A DNA stretch of 13,298 nt from Chitinophagaceae bacterium. Its GTDB lineage: Bacteria > Bacteroidota > Bacteroidia > Chitinophagales > Chitinophagaceae. The notes below the pieces were generated by a model, which worked only from the letters and a program-made list of their open reading frames with translations, was not told where the DNA came from and did no database searches. Positions 7,102 through 13,298 of this stretch are shown piece by piece. Made by a program: the position numbers and the translations under genes. The stretch spans positions 1 through 13,298 of the forward strand of contig JAIPBY010000047.1 of NCBI GenBank assembly GCA_021738605.1, read 5' to 3'. Each line of letters starts with the position of its first letter. Within the stretch, counting starts at the first letter, position 1.

Positions 7102-8772
7102 TTAAATATTCCCCTTCTTCATTTCATTGAACGCGTGGTCAACCGCCCTGGCAGTAAGCGCCATATAGGTGAGGGAAGGATTGATGCAAGCGCTGGAGGC
7201 CATACTTGATCCGTCTGTGATGAAAAGGTTTTTCACTGCATGCAGCCGGTTCCATTTGTTCAGGACAGATGTTTTTTCATCATGTCCCATCCTCGCGGTG
7301 CCCATTTCGTGGTTGGCGTTGCCTGGGAATGACATGGTTCCGGTTTGTTTTACATTTTTCAAACCGATTTCCTCAAACATCGCCTTCATCGTTTCTGATG
7401 CGTCCTTGAAGATGGCTTTTTCATTGTCTTTGAAAGAGCAATCAATGGTCATCCCGGGTCGTCCGTAAATATCCTTGATGTTGTGGTTGAGGGTGATGCG
7501 GTTTTCTGCGTAAGGAAGCGTTTCGCCATAATAACCCAGGTTGATTTTCCATTTCCCGGGTTCGGTTGCGATGGATTTGAGGTCTTCGCCGATTAAATCA
7601 CTGCGACTACCCTTTTCCCTTGATGCGGAGCCCTGGTAATAATACCCCCTGATGAAGTTTGGATCTTGTTGATCAATGTTCTTGAAGCGTGGCACATAGA
7701 TGCCTGTAGGTCTTTTGCCGTAAGTGTATTTGTCTTCAAACCCCTCTATTTCGGCAGTGGTATAAGATCCCTTGTGGTGATCCATGAGGTGACGGCCAAC
7801 AATATCATAATCATTGCCCATGCCGTTTTGAAAGCGGTTGCTGGTAGAGTTCAGCAGGATATGGGCTGTGGCCAGGGTTGATGCATTGAGGAAGATGATC
7901 TTGGCCGTATAGACATAGGTCTTTAAGGTTTCCCTGTCGATGACTTCAACACCGGAAGCCCTGCCCGATTTTTCATCGTACAAAATCCGGTTCACGACAG
8001 CTCCTGTGCGGATGGTGAGGTTGCCGGTTTTCGCTGCCGCAGGCAATGTAGAAGATTGCGTGCTGAAATAAGCCCCAAATGGACACCCGCGGTGGCAAAG
8101 GTTCCTGCTTTGGCAGGCAGACCTACCGTCCAGGGGTTGGGTGATATTGGCAGATCGGGTATTGATTATTTTTATTCCCGGAAACCGGTTTTCAATTTTT
8201 TGCTTGACGTGTTTCTCAGCACAGTTCATCTCAAAAGCCGGCTGAAAAATACCATCGGGAAGGATGGGAAGCCCTTCTCTGCTGCCGTTTACACCGATAA
8301 ACTTTTCTGCATAATCATACCAGGGCGCAATGTCCTTGTAGCGGATGGGCCAATCTACGCCGTGACCGTCTTTCAGGTTGGCGCCAAAATCCACATCGCT
8401 CCATCTTACCGAAATCCTTCCCCAAAGCAGCGATCTTCCTCCAAAAACATCCGCCCTCACCCAATCATAGCGCTGTTTTTCTTCGTATGGATTTTCGATA
8501 TCCTTGACGTAAAAATGTTTGTTGTCTTCCCCAATGGAATAATGACGGGATTGAACAGTATATATTTTCTTTTCTTCTTCAGTAAGGCTGTTCCGGTGCG
8601 GAAACTCCCAGGGGTTTTTGTTGGCTGTTGGATAATCCTTGATGTGTTCCACCATGGTACCCCTTTCCAGCACGATGGTTTTCAACCCCCGCTCACAGAG
8701 TTCCTTGGCGGCCCAGCCACCCGAAATGCCGGAACCAATTACAATCGCGTCAAAGTCAAAGCGTTCAGCCAT
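7102..8772 (-). CDS. GMC-family FAD-dependent sugar/alcohol dehydrogenase with probable [3Fe-4S] cysteines
   Basis: The 556-residue flavoprotein has the FAD-binding GSGISGGWAAKEL (13-25) and an acidic strand end IVLERG (33-38). It also has GGRSLLWG (111-118), and the C-terminal active site NHEMGTARMG (487-496, His488) with INPSLTYMALTARA (530-543, Asn531 in the second catalytic position). Cys220, Cys226 and Cys230 have the same 6- and 4-residue steps as the cluster ligands I recall in Burkholderia FAD-glucose dehydrogenase, suggesting an electron-transfer [3Fe-4S] cluster. Such enzymes oxidise glucose C1 or glycoside C3 and pass electrons to a cytochrome, with a small Tat-tagged subunit. No such subunit or cytochrome is visible here, and this chain has no signal peptide. 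Nearby sugar genes support a sugar substrate; which sugar is unknown. Confidence 0.9.
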   Translation of the reverse strand: MAERFDFDAIVIGSGISGGWAAKELCERGLKTIVLERGTMVEHIKDYPTANKNPWEFPHRNSLTEEEKKIYTVQSRHYSIGEDNKHFYVKDIENPYEEKQRYDWVRADVFGGRSLLWGRISVRWSDVDFGANLKDGHGVDWPIRYKDIAPWYDYAEKFIGVNGSREGLPILPDGIFQPAFEMNCAEKHVKQKIENRFPGIKIINTRSANITQPLDGRSACQSRNLCHRGCPFGAYFSTQSSTLPAAAKTGNLTIRTGAVVNRILYDEKSGRASGVEVIDRETLKTYVYTAKIIFLNASTLATAHILLNSTSNRFQNGMGNDYDIVGRHLMDHHKGSYTTAEIEGFEDKYTYGKRPTGIYVPRFKNIDQQDPNFIRGYYYQGSASREKGSRSDLIGEDLKSIATEPGKWKINLGYYGETLPYAENRITLNHNIKDIYGRPGMTIDCSFKDNEKAIFKDASETMKAMFEEIGLKNVKQTGTMSFPGNANHEMGTARMGHDEKTSVLNKWNRLHAVKNLFITDGSSMASSACINPSLTYMALTARAVDHAFNEMKKGNI

Positions 8773-8861
8773 GGGGGTAATAAATCTTGAGAAAGTCTAA
8801 ATTACAAACAAGTCTTGATGTTTTGAAAAAATACTCTCGCTTTAAATGATGAAGGATTAAA

Positions 8862-8871
8862 GTGGTTAAAT
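8862..8871. repeat. 10-mer GTGGTTAAAT, copy 1
   Basis: This is an exact copy of the 10-mer at 10907-10916. It lies in the 194-bp divergent intergenic region between the GMC gene and the ORF6N gene. It may be a shared regulator site or chance. Confidence 0.25.
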
Positions 8872-8966
8872 AATTGATCTAAAAAACTCGGGAACAAGGA
8901 GAAAAAAACGGTGAATTACTGTTGAATCAACGAAGTATTAAAAACGAGGCCGTTTAATTTTATAAT

Positions 8967-9503
8967 ATGATGGCGAACAGTAAAGAAAACCTAAACAAAG
9001 AACAAATCATCACCAATATTTTCAGCGTAAGGGGTGTAAGTGTAATGATTGATAGAGACTTGGCCATGCTTTATGGCGTAAAAACAAAGGTTTTGAAACA
9101 GGCGGTAAAGCGAAACCTAGAAAGGTTCCCCCAAGATTTTATGTTTCAAATGTCGGAAGAGGAGTTTAAAAATTGGAGGTCACAAACTGTGACCTCCAAT
9201 TCTCCAGAAAAAATGGGTTTGAGGTATATTCCCTTTTGTTTCACTGAGTTGGGAGTCGCCATGTTATCGAGCGTGTTGTCAAGCCAAACAGCAATATTGA
9301 TGAATATTGAAATCTTGCGCGCTTTTTCCGCTATGAAAAAAGCATTGCTTACAAACCAGGAAATACTACTGAAGCTTGCGCTAATCGAAAACAAATTGGG
9401 ATCTCATGAAACAGGTATAAAAGATTTGTTTGAGGCCCTTCGGCTTTTGATTCAACCCCCATCAAAACCACGGGAGAGGATAGGGTTCAAGCCTGAATAC
9501 TAA
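8967..9503 (+). CDS. ORF6N-domain protein (phage antirepressor-like DNA-binding protein)
   Basis: The 178-residue protein matches the ORF6N domain (Pfam PF10543), found in phage antirepressors and in many stand-alone bacterial genes. It has the N-terminal VRGVSVMIDRDLAMLYGV (21-38), LKQAVKRNLERFP (43-55), DFMFQMSEEEF (57-67), and the block LRYIPFCFTELGVAMLSSVL (85-104). The tail at 121-163 is helical, probably a coiled coil. The function of chromosomal copies is unknown; DNA binding is inferred. Codons 69-79 are made of a perfect inverted repeat (9171-9201). An ATG at 8970 is an alternative start. The gene sits alone on the plus strand among minus-strand sugar genes. Its TAA overlaps the opposing isomerase stop by 3 nt. 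No phage genes flank it, so it looks like an accessory insertion. Confidence 0.88.
   Translation: MMANSKENLNKEQIITNIFSVRGVSVMIDRDLAMLYGVKTKVLKQAVKRNLERFPQDFMFQMSEEEFKNWRSQTVTSNSPEKMGLRYIPFCFTELGVAMLSSVLSSQTAILMNIEILRAFSAMKKALLTNQEILLKLALIENKLGSHETGIKDLFEALRLLIQPPSKPRERIGFKPEY
9171..9201. repeat. Perfect 14-bp inverted repeat inside the ORF6N coding sequence
   Basis: Left arm AATTGGAGGTCACA (9171-9184), spacer AAC (9185-9187), right arm TGTGACCTCCAATT (9188-9201). There is no mismatch. It starts exactly on a codon boundary and encodes NWRSQTVTSNS (69-79). As RNA it gives a very stable tight-loop hairpin. On the minus strand it runs into TTT followed by AAA, so it could also act as a terminator for the convergent gene. 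Confidence 0.97.
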
Positions 9504-10393
9504 ACATCACAAATTTGCACACCCTGCTTCAGTGCAGCAATTTTATCATCCCAAGTAGGAATGAATTCCTGTGCCACATAACCCTTGTATCCTGTATCAA
9601 CAATGGCTTTCATGATGGCAGGATAATTCAGCTCCTGGGTTTCATTGATTTCGTTTCTTCCGGGAACCCCACCTGTATGATAGTGTGCAAAATATTGGTG
9701 GTGTTTTTTGATCGTGTTGATCACATCACCTTCATCGATTTGCATGTGGTAAATATCGTAAAGCAGTTTGAAGTTTTCTGAGCCAACCCGCTTGCACAAC
9801 TCAACACCCCAGTCGCTTCTGTCGCACTGGTAATCCTTGTGGTTGATTTTGGAATTCAACAATTCCATCACAAGGGTAACACCGTGTTTTTCTGCAATGC
9901 CAGTGATCTGTTTCAATCCGGTAGCGCAATTGTTCAGGCCCGTTTCGGAGTCCTTGCCGCGGCGCTGCCCTGAAAAGCAAATCAGGTTTTTGTACCCTGC
10001 CTTGGCCACCAGCGGAATCATTTCAGTATAGTTCTTGATGAGCTTTTCGTGGAACTTGGTATCGTTGAAACCATCGTTGAGGTTGATTTCCGCACCATTG
10101 CACATGGTTGAAACCAGGTCATATTTTTTGAGCATGTCCCAATCCTTGGGACCAACCAGGTCGATTCCTACCAGTCCAATTTTTTTGGCAGATTGACAGA
10201 ACTCTTCTAATGGAATGCCTGAATAGCACCAGCGGCAGGCGGAGTGGTTGATGTTTCCTTTCAATTTCTTTCCGCTGTCCATTGTTTCAGTTTTTGTGAT
10301 TGGATTGCCAAAAGATTCAGCACTGATGGTGCCGGCTGCGATGGATCCCAGCATGAGATTCTTGATGGCAGACCGTCTGGTTGGAGTACTCAT
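9500..10393 (-). CDS. Tat-exported TIM-barrel sugar isomerase/epimerase-like protein (hydroxypyruvate isomerase family fold)
   Basis: The 297-residue protein begins with a twin-arginine signal (RRSAIKNLMLGSIAAG, 6-21), so a folded, probably metal-loaded enzyme should be exported to the periplasm. The body is an AP-endonuclease-2/xylose-isomerase-like TIM barrel. Probable metal ligands are Glu177 (LVMELLN), Asp213 with His216 (LYDIYHMQ), His239 (AHYHTGGVPGRNEIN) and Glu276 (VAQEFIP). VPGRNEIN closely follows the hydroxypyruvate isomerase pattern. Members of this fold isomerise or epimerise sugars and keto-acids, and Bacteroidota often place them beside GMC and Gfo/Idh/MocA oxidoreductases and MFS permeases, as here. 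The substrate is unknown. The stop overlaps the ORF6N stop tail to tail, leaving no room for an intergenic terminator. Confidence 0.87.
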   Translation of the reverse strand: MSTPTRRSAIKNLMLGSIAAGTISAESFGNPITKTETMDSGKKLKGNINHSACRWCYSGIPLEEFCQSAKKIGLVGIDLVGPKDWDMLKKYDLVSTMCNGAEINLNDGFNDTKFHEKLIKNYTEMIPLVAKAGYKNLICFSGQRRGKDSETGLNNCATGLKQITGIAEKHGVTLVMELLNSKINHKDYQCDRSDWGVELCKRVGSENFKLLYDIYHMQIDEGDVINTIKKHHQYFAHYHTGGVPGRNEINETQELNYPAIMKAIVDTGYKGYVAQEFIPTWDDKIAALKQGVQICDV

Positions 10394-10448
10394 CCTTAAA
10401 ATTAACGAAACTATTCAGATTCAAGCATTTCTGCTCCCTGAATATTGT

Positions 10449-10562
10449 TTATGCATGCAGGTGCTGTAAAAAAAACGGCTTTTTTTCTTCTAAAAAATGG
10501 TCATAAAAGGAGCTCAGCTCCTGTTCGTTGTGAAAGATATTGCTGGGAACCACATTCTCCAT
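10449..10562 (-). CDS. Possible 37-residue small protein
   Basis: An ATG-initiated frame encodes MENVVPSNIFHNEQELSSFY and 17 more residues, ending in QHLHA. It is in the same frame as the 83-residue gene upstream but separated from it by two in-frame stops over 63 nt. No family is recognised and there is no ribosome-binding site. Composition is protein-like, but the length is short enough for chance. It could be a decayed tail of the upstream gene, a real small protein, or nothing. It contains the palindrome AGGAGCT-C-AGCTCCT (10508-10522). Confidence 0.25.
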   Translation of the reverse strand: MENVVPSNIFHNEQELSSFYDHFLEEKKPFFLQHLHA

Positions 10563-10625
10563 GTTTCTTTCAAATAAAACTGCAATAGGTGTTAAAAGAT
10601 ATCCGTCTCACAATACTGTTGTACA

Positions 10626-10877
10626 TCAGGCAACTGGACTCTTTTCAACGGGAGGAAGGCTGTTTCGGATGGCGGCATGAATGCTGTCCAATGCTTCTTT
10701 TTCCAAGATGGTTTGGCTTGTTTCGGGTTGGTTGTTTTTTGCATTCCTAACCAAGACTACCGCATTCCCTTTTTTTAATTCCTCAGACATGAACTGAAAC
10801 AATTCTCCGGCAGCAAATACAAGGCCATAGGAGTATAGCTCCTCGATAAAATCGAGATAGAACGTAAATGTTTTCAT
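10626..10877 (-). CDS. Small hypothetical protein, 83 residues
   Basis: I do not recognise a characterised family. Residues 1-45 look like a compact folded domain: an aromatic-rich strand (MKTFTFYLDFIEELYSYGLV), a helix (AAGELFQFMSEELKKG) and a hydrophobic strand (NAVVLVRN, 38-45). Residues 46-83 are polar with a probable helix (ILEKEALDSIHAAIRN). There is no signal peptide or membrane segment, so it is probably cytoplasmic. It stands on the minus strand, divergent from the MFS gene, with 209 nt between them. It lies 232 nt upstream of the TIM-barrel gene on the same strand, so it could be the first gene of that unit. I rate it a probable real gene because of the balanced composition and sharp start, but I propose no function. 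Confidence 0.6.
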   Translation of the reverse strand: MKTFTFYLDFIEELYSYGLVFAAGELFQFMSEELKKGNAVVLVRNAKNNQPETSQTILEKEALDSIHAAIRNSLPPVEKSPVA

Positions 10878-10906
10878 TAATGCAGATGATTGCGGAGATT
10901 TTAGCG

Positions 10907-10916
10907 GTGGTTAAAT
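10907..10916. repeat. 10-mer GTGGTTAAAT, copy 2
   Basis: Second exact copy of the 10-mer at 8862-8871, in the divergent region between the 83-residue gene and the MFS gene. Two direct TTTAACC copies (11058-11064, 11066-11072), the complement of its core, lie just before the MFS start. Confidence 0.25.
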
Positions 10917-11086
10917 GGAGAAAACCAACGAAGAACAGTAATGTAGCCTTATTTTAATCAGCAATGCTAGAAAAAAAATAAAAAAAGCACCAAAAAACAT
11001 AAACCTAAACTTGGCAAGGTCTGTAAGATTAATTAGCTTCAAAATGTGAAATGTTAATTTAACCCTTTAACCAAACCTAATTTACA

Positions 11087-12295
11087 ATGACTCAGCCCAT
11101 CAATGCAAACCGTCTTTTTTTGGCGAGCTGTTTTGCACTCATTACTACAGCCTTCTCTTTCAGTATCAGGGCAGGCATCCTCACCCAGCTTGGAACTGAA
11201 TTGAGCCTGGACCCCGTTCAGCTTGGCACAATCAATTCAATGTGGTTCCTTGGCTTTCCGATTTCCATGATCCTTGGAGGAATTTTTTATGCCAAAATTG
11301 GCCCTAAATTGATCATGCAGGTGGCGTTCATTGCACATGCCATTGGTATCCTGACTACCATCTATGCCAGCAGCTATAATGTATTGTTGATTTCCACCTT
11401 GTTGATAGGAATTGGTAATGGTTGTACAGAGGCAGCCTGTAATCCCATGATTGCAGATGCTTATACCGGCAATGAGTTTAGCAGCAAGATGAACCGTTTT
11501 CACATGTGGTTCCCGGGTGGAATCGTGTTGGGGTCATTGATTTCAAAATTCATGACCGATGCAAGCCTTCCCTGGCAAGCGCAGATCTGGGTAATCCTTG
11601 TTCCTACTGTCATTTATGCCATCATGTTCTGGGGACAAAGCTTCCCTCAACCAAAGGCTGAAGCAAGTTCTCCGGTTGCCAACTTCAAAGCCATGTTGAA
11701 CCCATTGTATTTGTTCATGGCTGCTTGTATGGCCTTGACTGCCATTTCTGAGTTTGGACCACAGGCATGGGTCGGACCCATCCTCGCCAAAGCAGGTGCC
11801 AGTCCGATGTTGATCCTGGCCCTGGTTACCGGTTTGATGGCTGTTGGAAGGTTCTTTGCAGGACCATTGATCCATAAATTGAATACTGTTGGTGTTTTGT
11901 TGGGCTCTGCTGTATTTGCTGTGATCGGCATCTACATGTTGAGCACCATGAGTGGTGCGGCCCTGTATGTTGCAGCAGTTGTGTATGCGTTGGGCATCTG
12001 TTATTTCTGGCCCAACATGCTTGGTTTTATTGCTGAGTCGCTTCCACAAACGGGCGCCCTCGGTCTTTCCATCATGGGTGGTATCGGGATGTTTTCTTCT
12101 TCCATGTTCCAGCCAGTGATTGGTGGATGGATCCAAAAAAACAAGACCGTTGCTGAAGCAAGTGGATTGGTGGGCGATGCCGCTGATCTTGCCGCAGGTC
12201 AGTCTACCCTTTCCAACATGCTCTTGTTTCCTGCGATTCTCATTGTAGCCTTCGTTGGTTTGTACATCTACTCCAGGAAGGCTCAGAAAGCATAA
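11087..12295 (+). CDS. MFS transporter, probable sugar or sugar-derivative permease
   Basis: The 402-residue inner-membrane protein has about twelve hydrophobic helices in two halves, joined by a polar loop near 186-203 (SFPQPKAEASSPVANFKAML). The first helix has FSIRAGIL (25-32). The helix 2-3 turn (GGIFYAKIGPKLI) is the MFS A-type loop in degenerate form. GIGNGCTEAACNPMIADAY (108-126) and the following NRFHMWFPGG are typical of MFS groups near fucose/nucleoside permeases in Bacteroidota. The substrate cannot be read from sequence. The neighbouring Gfo/Idh/MocA oxidoreductase, isomerase and GMC dehydrogenase suggest a sugar, keto-sugar or sugar acid. It is monocistronic or ends a transcript, since a strong terminator follows 21 nt after the stop. 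The divergent 209-nt leader is AT-rich and has TTTAACC direct repeats. Confidence 0.9.
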   Translation: MTQPINANRLFLASCFALITTAFSFSIRAGILTQLGTELSLDPVQLGTINSMWFLGFPISMILGGIFYAKIGPKLIMQVAFIAHAIGILTTIYASSYNVLLISTLLIGIGNGCTEAACNPMIADAYTGNEFSSKMNRFHMWFPGGIVLGSLISKFMTDASLPWQAQIWVILVPTVIYAIMFWGQSFPQPKAEASSPVANFKAMLNPLYLFMAACMALTAISEFGPQAWVGPILAKAGASPMLILALVTGLMAVGRFFAGPLIHKLNTVGVLLGSAVFAVIGIYMLSTMSGAALYVAAVVYALGICYFWPNMLGFIAESLPQTGALGLSIMGGIGMFSSSMFQPVIGGWIQKNKTVAEASGLVGDAADLAAGQSTLSNMLLFPAILIVAFVGLYIYSRKAQKA

Positions 12296-12316
12296 TCATA
12301 TCGTTCTATGATTTTT

Positions 12317-12350
12317 AAGGAGGGGGCAATTGCTCCCTCCTTTTTATTTT
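12317..12350 (+). terminator. Rho-independent terminator after the MFS gene
   Basis: AAGGAGGGGGCAA followed directly by TTGCTCCCTCCTT gives a long stem with one G-U pair (12317-12342). It runs into TTTTTATTTT (12341-12350). The GC-rich stem and U-run are textbook. It separates the MFS gene from the Gfo/Idh/MocA gene. Confidence 0.9.
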
Positions 12351-12472
12351 AACGGAATGCTCATCCGCAAGGGGAATGATTTCAAACAAACAACAGGAAA
12401 TAATGAAGCATTGTAGCGCTAAATTCATTATTTTTAAAGCTCATTTTTATTGACATTTTTCAATCAACCAAC

Positions 12473-13298
12473 ATGAACAGAAAACTAAGAATGGGTATGG
12501 TTGGCGGTGGCAAGGATGCCTTCATCGGAGCCATTCACCGCCATGCAGCTGGAATGGACGGACTCATCGAATTGGTCTGTGGTGCTTTGAGCATCAACCC
12601 AGACATTGCCAAAGATTCAGGCAAGTCGCTTTTTTTGGCCGAAGACAGGATCTACCTCACGTTTGAGGAAATGATCACCAAAGAAAGCCAGTTGCCGGAA
12701 GACAAGCGCATGGATTTTTTGACCATTGTTACACCCAATTTCGCCCATTTTGCTCCAGCCAAAATGGCCATGGAGCATGGTTTTCATGTGGTCATTGAAA
12801 AGCCCATTGCCTTCACATTGGAGGAGGCCCTGGAGTTGAAACGCATCCAGGAGGCGACAGGCCGTATCCTTTGCCTTACCCATACCTATTCAGGCTATCC
12901 GCTGGTGAAACAGGCCAGGCAAATGGTGAAAGAAGGCAAGCTGGGCAATATCCGCAAGGTTTGGGTGGAATATCCACAGGGATGGCTGAGCAAGCTCACG
13001 GAACGCGAAGGCAATGCCCAGGCAGCCTGGCGCACCGACCCCAAGCGCAGTGGTAAAAGCGGATGCATGGGAGACATTGGAACACATGCGGCACATCTGG
13101 CAGAATATATTACAGGCTTGAAGATCACCCAGATCTGCGCAGACCTCAATGTGATGGTCGAAGGCAGGATGCTGGATGATGATGGCAACGTATTGCTCAA
13201 GTTTGAAAACGGAGGAGCTGGCGTATTGATGGCCTCTCAGGTGGCTGCCGGAGAAGAGAACGCCCTTAAGATCAGGGTCTATGGTGAAAAAGGCGGCA
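12473..13298 (+). CDS. Gfo/Idh/MocA-family NAD(P)-dependent oxidoreductase (3' partial)
   Basis: 275 codons are visible before the window ends; the family is usually about 350-400. The Rossmann domain starts with RMGMVGGGKDAFIGAIHRHA (6-25), where GGGKDAFIG replaces the plainer GxGxxG. The family motif IEKPIAFTLEEA follows (108-119, with the EKP Lys110). The C-terminal domain has SGCMGDIGTHAAHLAEYITG (196-215), giving probable catalytic Asp201 and His205. Enzymes of this type oxidise, reduce or epimerise sugars, inositols and 3-keto-glycosides in the cytoplasm or, when Tat-tagged, the periplasm. This one has no signal peptide, so it is likely cytoplasmic. The start at 12473 fits the family N-terminus; the leader has no Shine-Dalgarno. 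Its place after the MFS gene suggests action on the imported sugar. The substrate is unknown. Confidence 0.92.
   Translation, partial: MNRKLRMGMVGGGKDAFIGAIHRHAAGMDGLIELVCGALSINPDIAKDSGKSLFLAEDRIYLTFEEMITKESQLPEDKRMDFLTIVTPNFAHFAPAKMAMEHGFHVVIEKPIAFTLEEALELKRIQEATGRILCLTHTYSGYPLVKQARQMVKEGKLGNIRKVWVEYPQGWLSKLTEREGNAQAAWRTDPKRSGKSGCMGDIGTHAAHLAEYITGLKITQICADLNVMVEGRMLDDDGNVLLKFENGGAGVLMASQVAAGEENALKIRVYGEKGG

Noticed and set aside
8056..8790. 244-codon plus-strand open frame
   Set aside because: It lies fully opposite the GMC dehydrogenase, has no recognisable domain, and is explained as a shadow.
8921..8931. GTTGAATCAAC palindrome upstream of ORF6N as an operator
   Set aside because: An 11-bp near-palindrome in AT-rich intergenic DNA with no second copy; chance is likely.
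8967..9503. Prophage call based on the ORF6N gene
   Set aside because: There are no phage structural, replication or integrase genes and no attachment repeats around it.
10468..10486. A8-CGGC-T7 tract as a terminator
   Set aside because: An A/T-only stem with a tetraloop and no GC stem is better explained by Lys/Phe codons or simple AT-richness.
11543..12136. 197-codon minus-strand open frame
   Set aside because: It is opposite the MFS gene, rich in His/Gln/Asn with no domain, and is a reverse image of membrane helices.

Overview
The window most likely comes from a Bacteroidota bacterium, probably near the Chitinophagaceae/Sphingobacteriales. The grounds are moderate GC with AT-rich leaders, starts that mostly lack Shine-Dalgarno sequences, TAnnTTTG-type -7 boxes in front of some genes, and the protein families present. 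This placement is inferred from style and content, not from a marker search.

Layout. (1) At 1-1976 on the plus strand, a class III nucleotide cyclase fused to a C-terminal HD domain (5' end outside the window) is followed after 5 nt by a six-helix TMEM175/DUF1211-type putative K+ channel. (2) On the minus strand from about 8772 down to 2025, in transcription order, lie a GMC-family FAD dehydrogenase with an apparent [3Fe-4S] cysteine set, an inositol-monophosphatase-family phosphatase, thiL, a hicAB toxin-antitoxin pair with a candidate operator, and a secreted GH95-like glycoside hydrolase with altered catalytic-base positions. (3) At 8967-9503 on the plus strand there is an ORF6N-domain gene carrying a perfect 14-bp inverted repeat inside its coding sequence. 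Its stop codon overlaps that of the convergent Tat-exported TIM-barrel sugar isomerase/epimerase-like gene (9500-10393, minus). (4) A small unrecognised 83-codon gene (minus) and a doubtful 37-codon ORF follow. (5) At 11087-13298 on the plus strand are an MFS transporter with a strong terminator and a Gfo/Idh/MocA oxidoreductase that runs off the right edge.

How the parts relate. The secreted GH95-like hydrolase, GMC dehydrogenase, TIM-barrel isomerase, MFS permease and Gfo/Idh/MocA enzyme look like pieces of a glycoside or oxidised-sugar utilisation neighbourhood (inference from co-location and families). The phosphatase-thiL pair is housekeeping. hicAB and the ORF6N gene are accessory insertions. 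The cyclase-HD/TMEM175 pair is a separate candidate signalling unit.

The observations most worth following are the in-frame palindrome inside the ORF6N gene, the cyclase-HD/TMEM175 pair, the non-canonical GH95 active site, and the inverted repeat in front of hicA. I saw no tRNA, rRNA, CRISPR array or insertion sequence, and no gene-free stretch longer than 300 bases.
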